Shown here piece after piece: positions 28,415 to 37,011 of a stretch of DNA of 64,000 nt. The DNA is from Blattabacterium cuenoti (GTDB lineage Bacteria > Bacteroidota > Bacteroidia > Flavobacteriales > Blattabacteriaceae), in contig NZ_CP059194.1 in the NCBI RefSeq assembly GCF_014251635.1, positions 248,001 to 312,000 of the forward strand, in the 5' to 3' direction. Each line of letters opens with the position of its first letter. Position 1 is the first letter of the stretch. The notes under the pieces are model-generated. The model made no database searches and had not been told where the DNA came from. It saw nothing but the letters and a program-made list of their open reading frames with translations. The translations under genes and the position numbers were made by a program.

Positions 28415-29791
28415 ATGAAAAAAGAAGATTTTATACAAAAAAAAGAAAACGCTCAATTGGAATTTCCAAAAAACCGTTCAGCTTCTATTAAAGTAATTGG
28501 AGTAGGAGGAGGAGGAAGTAACGCTTTAAGTCATATGTTTGAACAAGGAATAACTGGGGTCGATTTTATAGCGTGTAATACGGATGCACAAGCATTAAAT
28601 AATAATCCAGTTCCTATAAAAATTCAATTAGGAGCCTCTATTACAGAAGGACTTGGAGCTGGAGCAGATCCAGAAGTAGGAGAAAAGGCTGCATTAGAAA
28701 GTTTGGAGGAAATAAAAAGTATTTTAGATTCTAACACTAAAATGACCTTCATAACAGCAGGAATGGGTGGTGGTACAGGAACTGGTGCAGCTCCAATTAT
28801 TGCAGGAATTTCTAAAGAAAAAGGAATTTTGACTGTAGGAATTGTTACAATTCCATTTCATTTTGAAGGAAAAATGAGATTACAACAAGCTCAAAAAGGA
28901 ATAGAAGCATTAAGAAAAAATGTGGATTCACTCATTGTGATTAATAATGATAAATTAAGAGAATTATATGGAAATTTAGGATTTAAAGCCGGTTTTGCAA
29001 AAGCTGATGAAGTTTTAACTACTGCAGCTAAGGGCATTGCAGAAGTCATCACTCATCATTATAAACAAAACATAGATTTAAGAGATACAAGAACCGTTTT
29101 AAAAGAAAGTGGAACAGCTGTTATGGGATCGGCGATTGCTGTTGGAGAAAATCGAGCAAAAGAAGCTGTTGTACAAGCTTTAGATTCTCCATTATTAAAT
29201 GATAATAAGATTACGGGAGCTAAAAATGTTCTTCTTCTTATTGTTTCAGGAAAAATAGAAATTACGATAGATGAAATAGGAATTATCAGTGATTATATAC
29301 AATCTGAAGCAGGAAACAATGCCAATATTATTATGGGTTTAGGAGAAGACGAGGTTTTGGAAGAAAGTATTTCAATTACTATAGTGGCAACGGGGTTTCC
29401 TACGGAAATACAGAGAGCGATTAATCACGAAGAAAAAAAAATTTTTCATAGGTTAGAAGAACCTTATGAACAAAAATTAAATAAAATGGAAGAAATCCAT
29501 TCTTATTCTAAACGAATTGATCCTTTTTTTTCAAAAAATTATTCAAAATCAAGTCATTTAGAAAAATCTTATTATAATAAGAAAAAAAATAAAAAAGACG
29601 ATTTTTCATCGAACCAAAAACAAAACATTTTTGATCAATCTATAAATTCAAATTTTTTTATCGAAAAAAAACATAAAAAATATATGTTAAAAAATAGTTT
29701 TGATCTTCCTATTTCATACAATGAAAATGAAAAAATATTAAAAAATAGGATTCGTAAAAAAGAAAATAATACAAATCAAGAGTTTGATTAA
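28415..29791 (+). CDS. ftsZ: Cell division GTPase FtsZ
   Basis: FtsZ polymerises into the division ring. The 458-residue protein has GVGGGGSNAL around residue 29, the tubulin signature GGGTGTG at residues 118-124, and the NNDKL and KADEVLTTAAKGI segments of the GTPase core. After about residue 345 a long, lysine- and asparagine-rich linker follows. The C-terminus (RIRKKENNTNQEFD) lacks a recognisable conserved tail peptide that would bind FtsA. Its TAA overlaps the hisS start by one base. Confidence 0.96.
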   Translation: MKKEDFIQKKENAQLEFPKNRSASIKVIGVGGGGSNALSHMFEQGITGVDFIACNTDAQALNNNPVPIKIQLGASITEGLGAGADPEVGEKAALESLEEIKSILDSNTKMTFITAGMGGGTGTGAAPIIAGISKEKGILTVGIVTIPFHFEGKMRLQQAQKGIEALRKNVDSLIVINNDKLRELYGNLGFKAGFAKADEVLTTAAKGIAEVITHHYKQNIDLRDTRTVLKESGTAVMGSAIAVGENRAKEAVVQALDSPLLNDNKITGAKNVLLLIVSGKIEITIDEIGIISDYIQSEAGNNANIIMGLGEDEVLEESISITIVATGFPTEIQRAINHEEKKIFHRLEEPYEQKLNKMEEIHSYSKRIDPFFSKNYSKSSHLEKSYYNKKKNKKDDFSSNQKQNIFDQSINSNFFIEKKHKKYMLKNSFDLPISYNENEKILKNRIRKKENNTNQEFD

Positions 29792-31194
29792 TGTTTCCTA
29801 ATATTCCCAAAGGGACTAGAGATTTTTCATCTATTGAGATGAGTAAACGAAATTATTTAGTTCAAACGATTCGAAAACAATTTGAGCTTTTTGGTTTTGA
29901 TTCTATAGAAACTTCTTCTATTGAAAATATTTCCACTCTCGTTGGTAAATACGGAGAAGAAGGAGATTCTTTAATGTTTAAATTGTTACATTCAGGTAAT
30001 TTTTTAAAAAAGAGAATTTTCGATTTTTTAAAAAAAATCGAAAATAATAAAAATGTTGATCATATTGTAAAATTCTTTACTGAATATATGTCTAATAAAG
30101 CTCTCAGATATGATTTAACGGTTCCTTTTGTTCGTTATGTAGTAATGCATCAAAATGAAATCATTTTTCCTTTTAAAAGATACCAAATACAACCTGTATG
30201 GCGTGCAGATAACCCTCAAAAAGGAAGATTGAGAGAATTTTATCAATGTGATGCAGATATGATATCATTCTCTTGGTCTTTATGGGAGGAAATAGAATTA
30301 ATTCAACTTTGTGACGAAATTTTTACTCAATTAAATTTTCCTATAATTATCTACATTAATCATAGAGATGTATTAGGAGGATTAGTTGAAATAGCTGGCA
30401 TAGAAAATGATTTATGGAAAAATTTTACAACATCTTTAGATAAATGGAATAAAATTGGACGAGATTTAGTTAAAAAAGAAATGATGAACAAAGGAATTTC
30501 ATCTAAATCATTTGATAAAGTATCATTTTTTTTCGATATGGAAGAAAATTTCTATAATAAAAAAAAACATTTAACCATAGCCTTACAAGATTCTGAAAAA
30601 GGGAAAAGAGGGATCCGCGATTTGAGTTTTATTTACAAGAATATAAAGAATATTTCTTTACAAAATACAAAATTGGAATGGAATCTTTCTTTAGCCAGAG
30701 GAATGAATTATTATACAGGTACAATATTAGAAATTGTTCCATTTCACAATAGGAGTTTTATTTCTATCGGAGGAGGAGGTCGATATGATAAATTAGCTAA
30801 TTTATTTGGAATGAATAATATTTCTGGGGTAGGAATTTCTTTAGGTTTGGATAGAATTTATTTAGCAATGGAACAAGAAAATTTGTTTCAAACTATTTCT
30901 AATTGTTCTTCAAAAGTTTTGTTTATTAATTTTGGAAATGAAGAGGTTTTGTATGCATACAAAATAATTAAATTTTTTAGAAGAAAAGGAATTTCTACTC
31001 AATTATATCCTAATACGGATAAAATAGGAAAACAATTTAGATATGCGAATAAGAACAATATTCCATTTGTTATTAGTATAGGAAAAAATGAAATCAATAA
31101 AAACAAAATCAAAATGAAAGATATGCAAAAAAAAACAGAAAAAGAATACAATCACGTTAATGACGTTGTGAATCTATTAATGAAAAAATTATGA
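29791..31194 (+). CDS. hisS: Histidyl-tRNA synthetase
   Basis: Class II synthetase that charges tRNA-His. The 467-residue protein begins PNIPKGTRDFS, and shows the motif 2 stretch PVWRADNPQKGRLREFYQCD around residue 137, the histidine-specific LARGMNYYTGTILE, and motif 3 GGGRYDKL with GISLGLDRI. A C-terminal anticodon-binding domain starts near residue 375. Length is normal. It is the last gene of the dcw run (TAATG junction with ftsZ) and overlaps convergent pnuC by six bases. Confidence 0.96.
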   Translation: MFPNIPKGTRDFSSIEMSKRNYLVQTIRKQFELFGFDSIETSSIENISTLVGKYGEEGDSLMFKLLHSGNFLKKRIFDFLKKIENNKNVDHIVKFFTEYMSNKALRYDLTVPFVRYVVMHQNEIIFPFKRYQIQPVWRADNPQKGRLREFYQCDADMISFSWSLWEEIELIQLCDEIFTQLNFPIIIYINHRDVLGGLVEIAGIENDLWKNFTTSLDKWNKIGRDLVKKEMMNKGISSKSFDKVSFFFDMEENFYNKKKHLTIALQDSEKGKRGIRDLSFIYKNIKNISLQNTKLEWNLSLARGMNYYTGTILEIVPFHNRSFISIGGGGRYDKLANLFGMNNISGVGISLGLDRIYLAMEQENLFQTISNCSSKVLFINFGNEEVLYAYKIIKFFRRKGISTQLYPNTDKIGKQFRYANKNNIPFVISIGKNEINKNKIKMKDMQKKTEKEYNHVNDVVNLLMKKL

Positions 31195-31827
31195 TAAAAT
31201 TTGATTGAGTGCTTTTTTCTTCCAAAGAAAAAACCCTCCTATAGCTAGGATAACAAGAACAATAAATAGAATCCCTGTTAATATAAAACCCTTAAAAAAA
31301 TAAAGAGGTACGGAAATTCCATTTCCCACCATCCAAAATATCCAATTTTCTACTTTTTTCATAGCCATTTGATACATTCCAGAAAAATAAATACCCGTTG
31401 TTAATATATCCATCCAATCAGAATGAGATTGAAGTTTTCCATAAAAAAAATAAACCATCATACTGAAAGTACAAGTGAATAAAAATAAAATAGAGGTATA
31501 AAAATAATCTTTTTTATTACAAAAAGTAATAGGGATTTTATTATTTTTATCCTTTTTATATATCCATGCATACCATCCATAAAAACTCATCAACGTGTAA
31601 TACAAGTTAATAATAAAATCTCCATAAAGAGAAGAATAAAAAGTTAAATAACTATATATAATAGTGCTGACTATTCCTATTGGATATACCCATGCATTAT
31701 TTTTTTGAGCACAAAAAACACTAAATATTGTAAATGCTACAGCCGTAAATTCTAAAATTATGTGAAAATAACTATAATGATAATAGGGGGATAAAAGTAT
31801 ATCTATCCAATCATTTATCATATTCAT
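31189..31827 (-). CDS. pnuC: Nicotinamide riboside/mononucleotide transporter, PnuC type
   Basis: The 212-residue protein has about seven hydrophobic segments and typical PnuC features: NNAWVYPIGIVSTIIYSYLTF early, NLYYTLMSFYGWYAW around residue 85, and VENWIFWMVGNGISVPLYF near the end. PnuC proteins take up a pyridine nucleotide precursor by facilitated diffusion, so this gene suggests NAD precursor import from the host. It overlaps the phosphopantetheinyl transferase gene by four bases and shares its transcript. Confidence 0.9.
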   Translation of the reverse strand: MNMINDWIDILLSPYYHYSYFHIILEFTAVAFTIFSVFCAQKNNAWVYPIGIVSTIIYSYLTFYSSLYGDFIINLYYTLMSFYGWYAWIYKKDKNNKIPITFCNKKDYFYTSILFLFTCTFSMMVYFFYGKLQSHSDWMDILTTGIYFSGMYQMAMKKVENWIFWMVGNGISVPLYFFKGFILTGILFIVLVILAIGGFFLWKKKALNQILS

Positions 31828-32468
31828 TTATTGTCTATGTCTATAATATAAACTAAGTAATGTTCTTCTATTTTTCTATAGAAAGCAGAAAACCGTTTAC
31901 TATAGGAATTTTTTATAATCCAGCATGACACACAAGAATCCTTTTTAAGGCAAAAAGGAGAAACTTTATAATGATCTAAAAAATTATAAAAAATTCCTCC
32001 TTCTAGTTTATATAAACTTTCTTTGATTCCCCATATAATATGCAAATAATCTTCTTCATAATTTGGATGAATAAAAATAGATTCATCATCTCTAATAAAT
32101 TTTTTCTTTATTTTAAATATTTTTTTGTCTTTTCGTAATTTTTCTATGTCTATTCCTATATGATAAGAACTTATAGCTATAGCTATCTTTTCAAAAGAAT
32201 GACTTAAAGAAATATGTTTTCCTTCAGGAAAAAGAAAAGGTTTTCTTTTTTCATTATAAAAAATATTCATTTTTATTCCTATATACCTCAAAACATAACG
32301 TATACTTAAAAATTCTCTTTTTCGTTTTTCTGACAATGATAAAAAAAATACTTTTTCTTTATCTGAAAGAAAAAGTTTTCTTAAAAACATAGTCTCTAAA
32401 AACTGTTCCCATCTAAAAACTATGATCATTGTATGAAAAGAATGAAACTTATAGGTACAGAAATTCAT
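31824..32468 (-). CDS. 4'-phosphopantetheinyl transferase superfamily protein
   Basis: The 214-residue protein has the two hallmark motifs of Sfp-type transferases, GIDIEKLRKD around residue 104 (Mg2+ ligands) and WGIKESLYKLEGG around residue 145, with SLSHSFEKIAIA before the first. These enzymes attach the pantetheine arm of coenzyme A to carrier proteins; the obvious target is the acyl carrier protein of fatty acid synthesis (see fabI). Length is normal for the group. It is co-transcribed with pnuC (four-base overlap) and divergent from mrp. Confidence 0.88.
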   Translation of the reverse strand: MNFCTYKFHSFHTMIIVFRWEQFLETMFLRKLFLSDKEKVFFLSLSEKRKREFLSIRYVLRYIGIKMNIFYNEKRKPFLFPEGKHISLSHSFEKIAIAISSYHIGIDIEKLRKDKKIFKIKKKFIRDDESIFIHPNYEEDYLHIIWGIKESLYKLEGGIFYNFLDHYKVSPFCLKKDSCVSCWIIKNSYSKRFSAFYRKIEEHYLVYIIDIDNK

Positions 32469-32559
32469 TCTATTTTTAGAATTTCTTTAAATCTAACCAT
32501 TTTTTTTGTACTATTGTGAATAGTGTTTATAATTAAATAATATAATATATGATGCGTGT

Positions 32560-33576
32560 ATGAAAAAGAAAATTGAAAAAGCGTTAAAAAATGTTATTCT
32601 TATTGATAATAAAAATATTATAGAATCTGGTTGGGTAAAAAAAATAGATTTATTAAATAATGAAATAAGAATTCATTTGAGTTTATCCAATCCTGCTATG
32701 CATATAAAAAACAAACTCATTAAAGATATTACCCATTCTATAAGAAATCAAAATATTTTAGATACAATACGTATAAAAACAGAAATAAAATCAGAGACAA
32801 AAATAAAACCTGTAATAAAAAATATAATAGCTGTAGCTTCTGGAAAAGGAGGTGTAGGAAAATCTACAATAGCAACAAATATTGCAGTATCTCTGGTTCA
32901 TATGGGTTTTCATGTTGGATTATTAGATGCGGATATCTATGGCCCTTCTATTCCATTAATGTTTAATATTGAAAATAAATCTGTTAGTTTACAACATAAA
33001 AATGGAATTATAAATCCTATTACTAGTTATGGAGTAAAAATTCTATCTATAGGTTTTTTTTCAAAATATGGAGAGGCTATTGTTTGGAGAGGGCCCATGG
33101 TAACTAAAGTTTTGAGACAATTTATGCATGAAACTAATTGGGGGGAATTAGATTTTTTAATTGTGGATTTACCACCAGGAACAGGGGATATTCATTTATC
33201 TCTTTTGCAAGAGATTCCATTAAAAGGGGTTGTTATAGTAAGTACCTCTCAAAAGATAGCCTTGTCAGATGTAAATCGGTCTGTAGGAATGTTTCGTATT
33301 AAATCTATTTATGTTCCTATACTTGGAATTATAGAAAATATGTCTTATTTTCCTTCACCTTCAAAAGAAACTAAAGAAAGATATTTTTTTTTTGGAAAAA
33401 ATGGAGTCAGAGATTTTTCAAAAAAAATGAATATTTTTTTTCTTGGAGAAATTCCTATGTTGCAAAAAATACGAGAATATTCGGATTTAGGAATACCTGT
33501 TGTTTTAAAAAACGATAAGATTAGAAACATATTTATAAAGATTACGGAACATATTATCAATCAATTGCATGAATAA
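32560..33576 (+). CDS. mrp: Mrp/ApbC family iron-sulfur cluster carrier ATPase
   Basis: The 338-residue protein has an N-terminal MIP18-like region (about 1-75), then the deviant Walker A GKGGVGKST (95-103), DADIYGPSIP and DLPPGTGD. Mrp proteins hold and pass on Fe-S clusters through a CxxC pair after ENMSYF. Here that position reads PSPS (residues 265-268), so the cysteine pair is absent. I recall flavobacterial Mrp proteins with the same lack, so it may be ancestral. Single gene, divergent from the phosphopantetheinyl transferase. Confidence 0.93.
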   Translation: MKKKIEKALKNVILIDNKNIIESGWVKKIDLLNNEIRIHLSLSNPAMHIKNKLIKDITHSIRNQNILDTIRIKTEIKSETKIKPVIKNIIAVASGKGGVGKSTIATNIAVSLVHMGFHVGLLDADIYGPSIPLMFNIENKSVSLQHKNGIINPITSYGVKILSIGFFSKYGEAIVWRGPMVTKVLRQFMHETNWGELDFLIVDLPPGTGDIHLSLLQEIPLKGVVIVSTSQKIALSDVNRSVGMFRIKSIYVPILGIIENMSYFPSPSKETKERYFFFGKNGVRDFSKKMNIFFLGEIPMLQKIREYSDLGIPVVLKNDKIRNIFIKITEHIINQLHE

Positions 33577-33587
33577 ATATTATTTAT

Positions 33588-34388
33588 TTATAAACAAAGT
33601 TTTATAAATTCTTTTACTATTAATATTAGGAGAGACATAGATTTTTCTGTTTCTTTATAATTATAAAAAAATGGATTCATAAAATTTATTTTTTTTGAAT
33701 TAAGTTTTTCATATAATCCCATAACAACGGATATAGCAAATACTCGTAAATTCATACATCTGGCTGTTATGACATCTGTTACTATATTCATGCCTACACT
33801 ATCCCCTCCCATAGATCGTATCATAGCATATTCTGCACAGGTTTTATAATTAGGATAAGGATAAGCAACATATACTCCTTTTTGAATAATGATATTATGA
33901 TTCATCGCGATATTTTCTGCAATTTCTATCATTTTTTTATCATATGGTTCTGTAATTTCAAAGAATCTATTTTTTATAAACTCTTTTATATCAGGATTTT
34001 CTGGAAAAAAATTAATATGATCCTTAACTAACATCACATCTCCCATTTTGTAATTGGGATTGACTCCACCAGAAATATTAATCAATATTAATTTATCTAT
34101 TCCTATATTTTTACACAATACAATAGGGAAATTGTTCGTTCTATTTTCTTCATAAAAAGGTTCGTTTAAACAAACCACATTCTTTTCTTCTATTTTACCG
34201 AAATAAAATTTTCCATACAAATTTTTTTTAGAAAAAATAGGGATTTCTTCATAAGAAATGCATATAGGATTTTTTATTTCCTCTATCAATTTATCAAATT
34301 GACTTCCTAATAATAAAATTCCAAAATCAGGTTTTTCTTTTATTTTGTTTTGTATGTATTGTTTTGATTTTTCTAAAGTCATAGTCAT
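33588..34388 (-). CDS. Purine nucleoside phosphorylase homologue with altered active site
   Basis: Overall alignment to trimeric purine nucleoside phosphorylases is clear: LLGSQ at the phosphate loop, NISGGV, GDVMLVKDHIN, GVYVAYPYPNYKTCAE and GGDSVGMNIVTDVITAR. Key residues are changed. The phosphate-binding Arg/His segment (GRxHFYEG) is shortened to NEPFYEE (75-81), the purine-binding Glu is K182, and the Asn of the ITN motif is G224. The protein is full length (266 residues) with no frameshift, so it may have lost or changed activity without being a pseudogene. Next to murB on the same strand. Confidence 0.8.
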   Translation of the reverse strand: MTMTLEKSKQYIQNKIKEKPDFGILLLGSQFDKLIEEIKNPICISYEEIPIFSKKNLYGKFYFGKIEEKNVVCLNEPFYEENRTNNFPIVLCKNIGIDKLILINISGGVNPNYKMGDVMLVKDHINFFPENPDIKEFIKNRFFEITEPYDKKMIEIAENIAMNHNIIIQKGVYVAYPYPNYKTCAEYAMIRSMGGDSVGMNIVTDVITARCMNLRVFAISVVMGLYEKLNSKKINFMNPFFYNYKETEKSMSLLILIVKEFIKLCL

Positions 34389-34445
34389 TGATACAAATTC
34401 AAGTTACACGAATAGAACCCCCCCAATAAAAAGGGAAAAATAAAA

Positions 34446-34453
34446 CAAAGGTA
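34446..34453 (-). promoter_or_regulatory. Candidate -7 promoter box upstream of the purine nucleoside phosphorylase homologue
   Basis: On the minus strand this reads TACCTTTG, fitting TAnnTTTG. It lies 57 bases before the start codon in a 112-base spacer. The leader would contain seven consecutive G (C on the plus strand, 34418-34424). No -33 TTG is seen. Confidence 0.35.
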
Positions 34454-34500
34454 AATTGTTTCATTATTTATTTTTATCATTTCATTTGATTCATTTTGAC

Positions 34501-35523
34501 TTATTGTATGACATTTACTTCTATAGATAAAGGTATCCCAAATTTTTTTTTTATGTTTTTCGTTATTTTTTCTGAAACAGAATATATCTCCATTCCAGTA
34601 GCTTTTCCATAGTTTACTAAAATAATAGGTTTTTTTTCATATGTTCCTACATTTCCAATTTTTTTTCCTTTCCATCCTATATTTTCAATTAATGAATTAG
34701 CAGATAGTTTTACTTTTTGATTAGAAATGCTATAACCTGTAATGGTAGGATATTGATGTTTGATTTTTGTAAAATACAAAACCCCTACTATAGGATTTAT
34801 AAAAAAACTACCAGCATTTCCAATTTTTTTTGGATTTGGAAGTTTCCTGTGTCTAATATTAAAAATTGCCTGACTTAAATCTTGAATAGTAGGTATTTTA
34901 ATATTCATATTTTCTAATTCTTCTTTAATTTCTACATAAGATGTATTTAATTGTTGAAATTTCTTTCTTAAAAGAAAAAAAACAGATAAAATAAGAAATT
35001 TATTTTTATAATGAGGATGCTTAAAGAAAGAATAACGATATTTTAATTGACATTCTTCACGTGTAAATTCTCTTATTTTTCTATTATCTATTTCATATGC
35101 TTGTACTTTTATCAAAGTATCTTTTACTTCTGCTCCATATGCTCCAATGTTTTGAATAGGAGAAGCTCCAACTGTACCAGGAATAAATGATAGGTTTTCT
35201 AAACCACTAAATCCTTTTTTGATCGTCCAGTTTACAAATTCATTCCAGTTTTCTCCAGCGTAAGCTTGAACAATGACTTCATAATCATTTTCTTTTACCA
35301 CTTTTTTTCCTTTCATTCCCACTTTCATTACTAATCCTGGGTAATAATTTTTTAAAAAAAGAATATTGGTTCCATTTCCTAAAAATAGTTTTGAAATGTA
35401 TGGATATATATCAAAAATTTTTTGAATTTCTTCTATACTTTTCACTTCTACAAAATAACGAGCATAAACATTTATTCCAAATGTATTAAATTTTTTTAGA
35501 GAAAAGTGTTTTTTAATGAACAT
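34501..35523 (-). CDS. murB: UDP-N-acetylenolpyruvoylglucosamine reductase
   Basis: MurB makes UDP-MurNAc using FAD and NADPH. The 340-residue protein has the FAD-binding region from FLGNGTNILF (around residue 46), GLENLSFIPGTVGASPIQNIGAYGAE around residue 109, the proton-donating serine in GNAGSFFINP, and the catalytic glutamate of LSIEVNVI at the C-terminus. Size and loops fit the type I enzyme. It lies away from the dcw cluster, as in many Bacteroidetes, and is divergent from the ytxH-like gene. Confidence 0.95.
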   Translation of the reverse strand: MFIKKHFSLKKFNTFGINVYARYFVEVKSIEEIQKIFDIYPYISKLFLGNGTNILFLKNYYPGLVMKVGMKGKKVVKENDYEVIVQAYAGENWNEFVNWTIKKGFSGLENLSFIPGTVGASPIQNIGAYGAEVKDTLIKVQAYEIDNRKIREFTREECQLKYRYSFFKHPHYKNKFLILSVFFLLRKKFQQLNTSYVEIKEELENMNIKIPTIQDLSQAIFNIRHRKLPNPKKIGNAGSFFINPIVGVLYFTKIKHQYPTITGYSISNQKVKLSANSLIENIGWKGKKIGNVGTYEKKPIILVNYGKATGMEIYSVSEKITKNIKKKFGIPLSIEVNVIQ

Positions 35524-35613
35524 GTGAAAAATATTTCATAAATACATAAATACAATTTTGTACGTAAATATTGTATGATTAAATTTATCCATCAAAAATA
35601 TAAAATTGTTATT

Positions 35614-35877
35614 ATGAAAAAAGGAGGAAGTTTTTTTTTGGGAATTATTTTGGGGACCATGGCTGGGTTAATAATGGGAATCATACTAACTCCAAGAAAA
35701 GAGGAAAAAATCAAAAATATATTAGAAAAAAAAACAGAAGAGCTAAGAGATAATTTACAGGAAATTGGTAAAAAAATTGGAAAAAAAGTGCATAAAATTA
35801 AATCCGATTTTGAAGCTAAGTGGAAAAAAAATAAAATAGAGAAAATGGATCAAGTAGAAGATGAATTAGGAACTTAA
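35614..35877 (+). CDS. YtxH-domain small membrane-associated protein
   Basis: The 87-residue protein begins MKKGGSFFLGIILG, with one hydrophobic glycine-rich helix (residues 6-25) ending in TPRKEEK, then a long charged helix with coiled-coil character, the pattern of YtxH (gas-vesicle-like) proteins. Their function is unclear, though links to envelope stress exist in some bacteria. I start at the ATG at 35614; an ATG at 35575 would add 13 residues not typical of the family. The next gene, a two-helix membrane protein, is 28 bases downstream and probably in the same operon. Confidence 0.75.
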   Translation: MKKGGSFFLGIILGTMAGLIMGIILTPRKEEKIKNILEKKTEELRDNLQEIGKKIGKKVHKIKSDFEAKWKKNKIEKMDQVEDELGT

Positions 35878-35905
35878 AACTAAATAAGTTTTTCATTGTT
35901 TTAAA

Positions 35906-36235
35906 ATGTTCATCTTTATTAGAAATTTTATCCATAAAAAATGGTGCATTTTTAGAAATGAAGTCATTCGAATACTGATTTCCATCATGACAGAGGTTTT
36001 TTTGAATTTTATATTATTAATATTTTGCATTATTATTTTTTTTTTAGCAAGCCTTTCTTTATGTTTTTTCCTTTCTTTTTACTTTGGTAATTATGTTATA
36101 GGATTTGGAATTTTAACTATTTTATATCTTTTAATTTTTATTATCATATTTTCTTTTGGAAGAAATATTACACGATTCATTATAAAAAATTTATTTAATA
36201 AATATTTTATTAAAATTTTTGACAATAAAAAATAA
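35906..36235 (+). CDS. Holin-like small membrane protein (phage holin family 3-like)
   Basis: The 109-residue protein has two adjacent membrane spans (about 28-54 and 61-86) between basic ends, the form of the 'phage holin family' proteins often found next to ytxH in flavobacteria. Nothing else here points to a phage, so the family name should not be read as function. I assign it from architecture and neighbourhood only. Codon use is as AT-rich as its neighbours. Confidence 0.6.
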   Translation: MFIFIRNFIHKKWCIFRNEVIRILISIMTEVFLNFILLIFCIIIFFLASLSLCFFLSFYFGNYVIGFGILTILYLLIFIIIFSFGRNITRFIIKNLFNKYFIKIFDNKK

Positions 36236-36249
36236 TATATTATGGTATT

Positions 36250-37011
36250 ATGAAAAAATTAGAAATTGTTTATGGAATACATCCATTGATCGAAGCAATT
36301 ATAGCTAAAAAAAACATTAGAAAGCTTTTTTTTCAAAAAGGATTAAGGCAAGTATCAAATGCTTACAAAAAATTAATAAATCTTTCCAAAGAAGAGCATA
36401 TTCCGATTCAAACCGTTTCAAAACAAAAATTTTATCAATTGAAAAATAAAAATCATCAAGGAGTTTTTGCTATACTTTCTCCCATAGAAACTTATAACAT
36501 AGAAGATTTGCTTCCTGTATTTTATGAGAAAGGAAAAAATCCACTTTTGATCATTTTAGATAGAATTACAGATGTAAGAAATTTTGGATCTATAATACGG
36601 ACCGCTGCATGCGCAGGAGCAGATGCTATCATTATTCCAAAAAAAGATACAGCTATGATTGGATCTGATTCTATCAAAACTTCTTCAGGTGCTTTATTCA
36701 AAGTTCCAATATGTAAAGAAAAAAACATATTAAACACAATAGAATTTTTGAAAAATTCTGGATTGAAAATTGTTTCTGCTACAGAAAAATCTGATATACA
36801 TTGGTATAATATTGATTTTTCAGGACCAACGGCTTTAATACTAGGAAATGAAGAAAAAGGAATTTCTTCAAAGTATTTAAAAATTTCCTACGAAAAAGCA
36901 AAAATTCCATCAATAAAAGGAATTTCATCTTTAAACGTATCTGTAGCTTGTGGTGTTATTTTATATGAGATCTTCAGACAAAGACAATCTAAATCTAAAA
37001 CTCACTTTTAA
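36250..37011 (+). CDS. rlmB: SpoU/TrmH family 2'-O-ribose RNA methyltransferase (RlmB-like)
   Basis: The 253-residue protein has an N-terminal substrate-binding domain (IYGIHPLIEAI-type start, here VYGIHPLIEAI) and a SpoU knot domain with LDRITDVRNFGSIIRTAACAG around residue 100, LILGNEEKGIS, and SLNVSVACGVILYE. This layout fits RlmB, which methylates G2251 of 23S rRNA, but other TrmH-type substrates cannot be excluded. Its end overlaps convergent pheS by 17 bases. Confidence 0.85.
   Translation: MKKLEIVYGIHPLIEAIIAKKNIRKLFFQKGLRQVSNAYKKLINLSKEEHIPIQTVSKQKFYQLKNKNHQGVFAILSPIETYNIEDLLPVFYEKGKNPLLIILDRITDVRNFGSIIRTAACAGADAIIIPKKDTAMIGSDSIKTSSGALFKVPICKEKNILNTIEFLKNSGLKIVSATEKSDIHWYNIDFSGPTALILGNEEKGISSKYLKISYEKAKIPSIKGISSLNVSVACGVILYEIFRQRQSKSKTHF

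Noticed and set aside
34418..34424. Seven-C run before the PNP homologue as a possible frameshift site
   Set aside because: It lies in a non-coding spacer, with no open frame broken there.
35906..36235. Possible phage remnant because of a holin-like protein
   Set aside because: No other phage gene, attachment site or composition change is visible, and this family commonly sits beside ytxH in flavobacteria.
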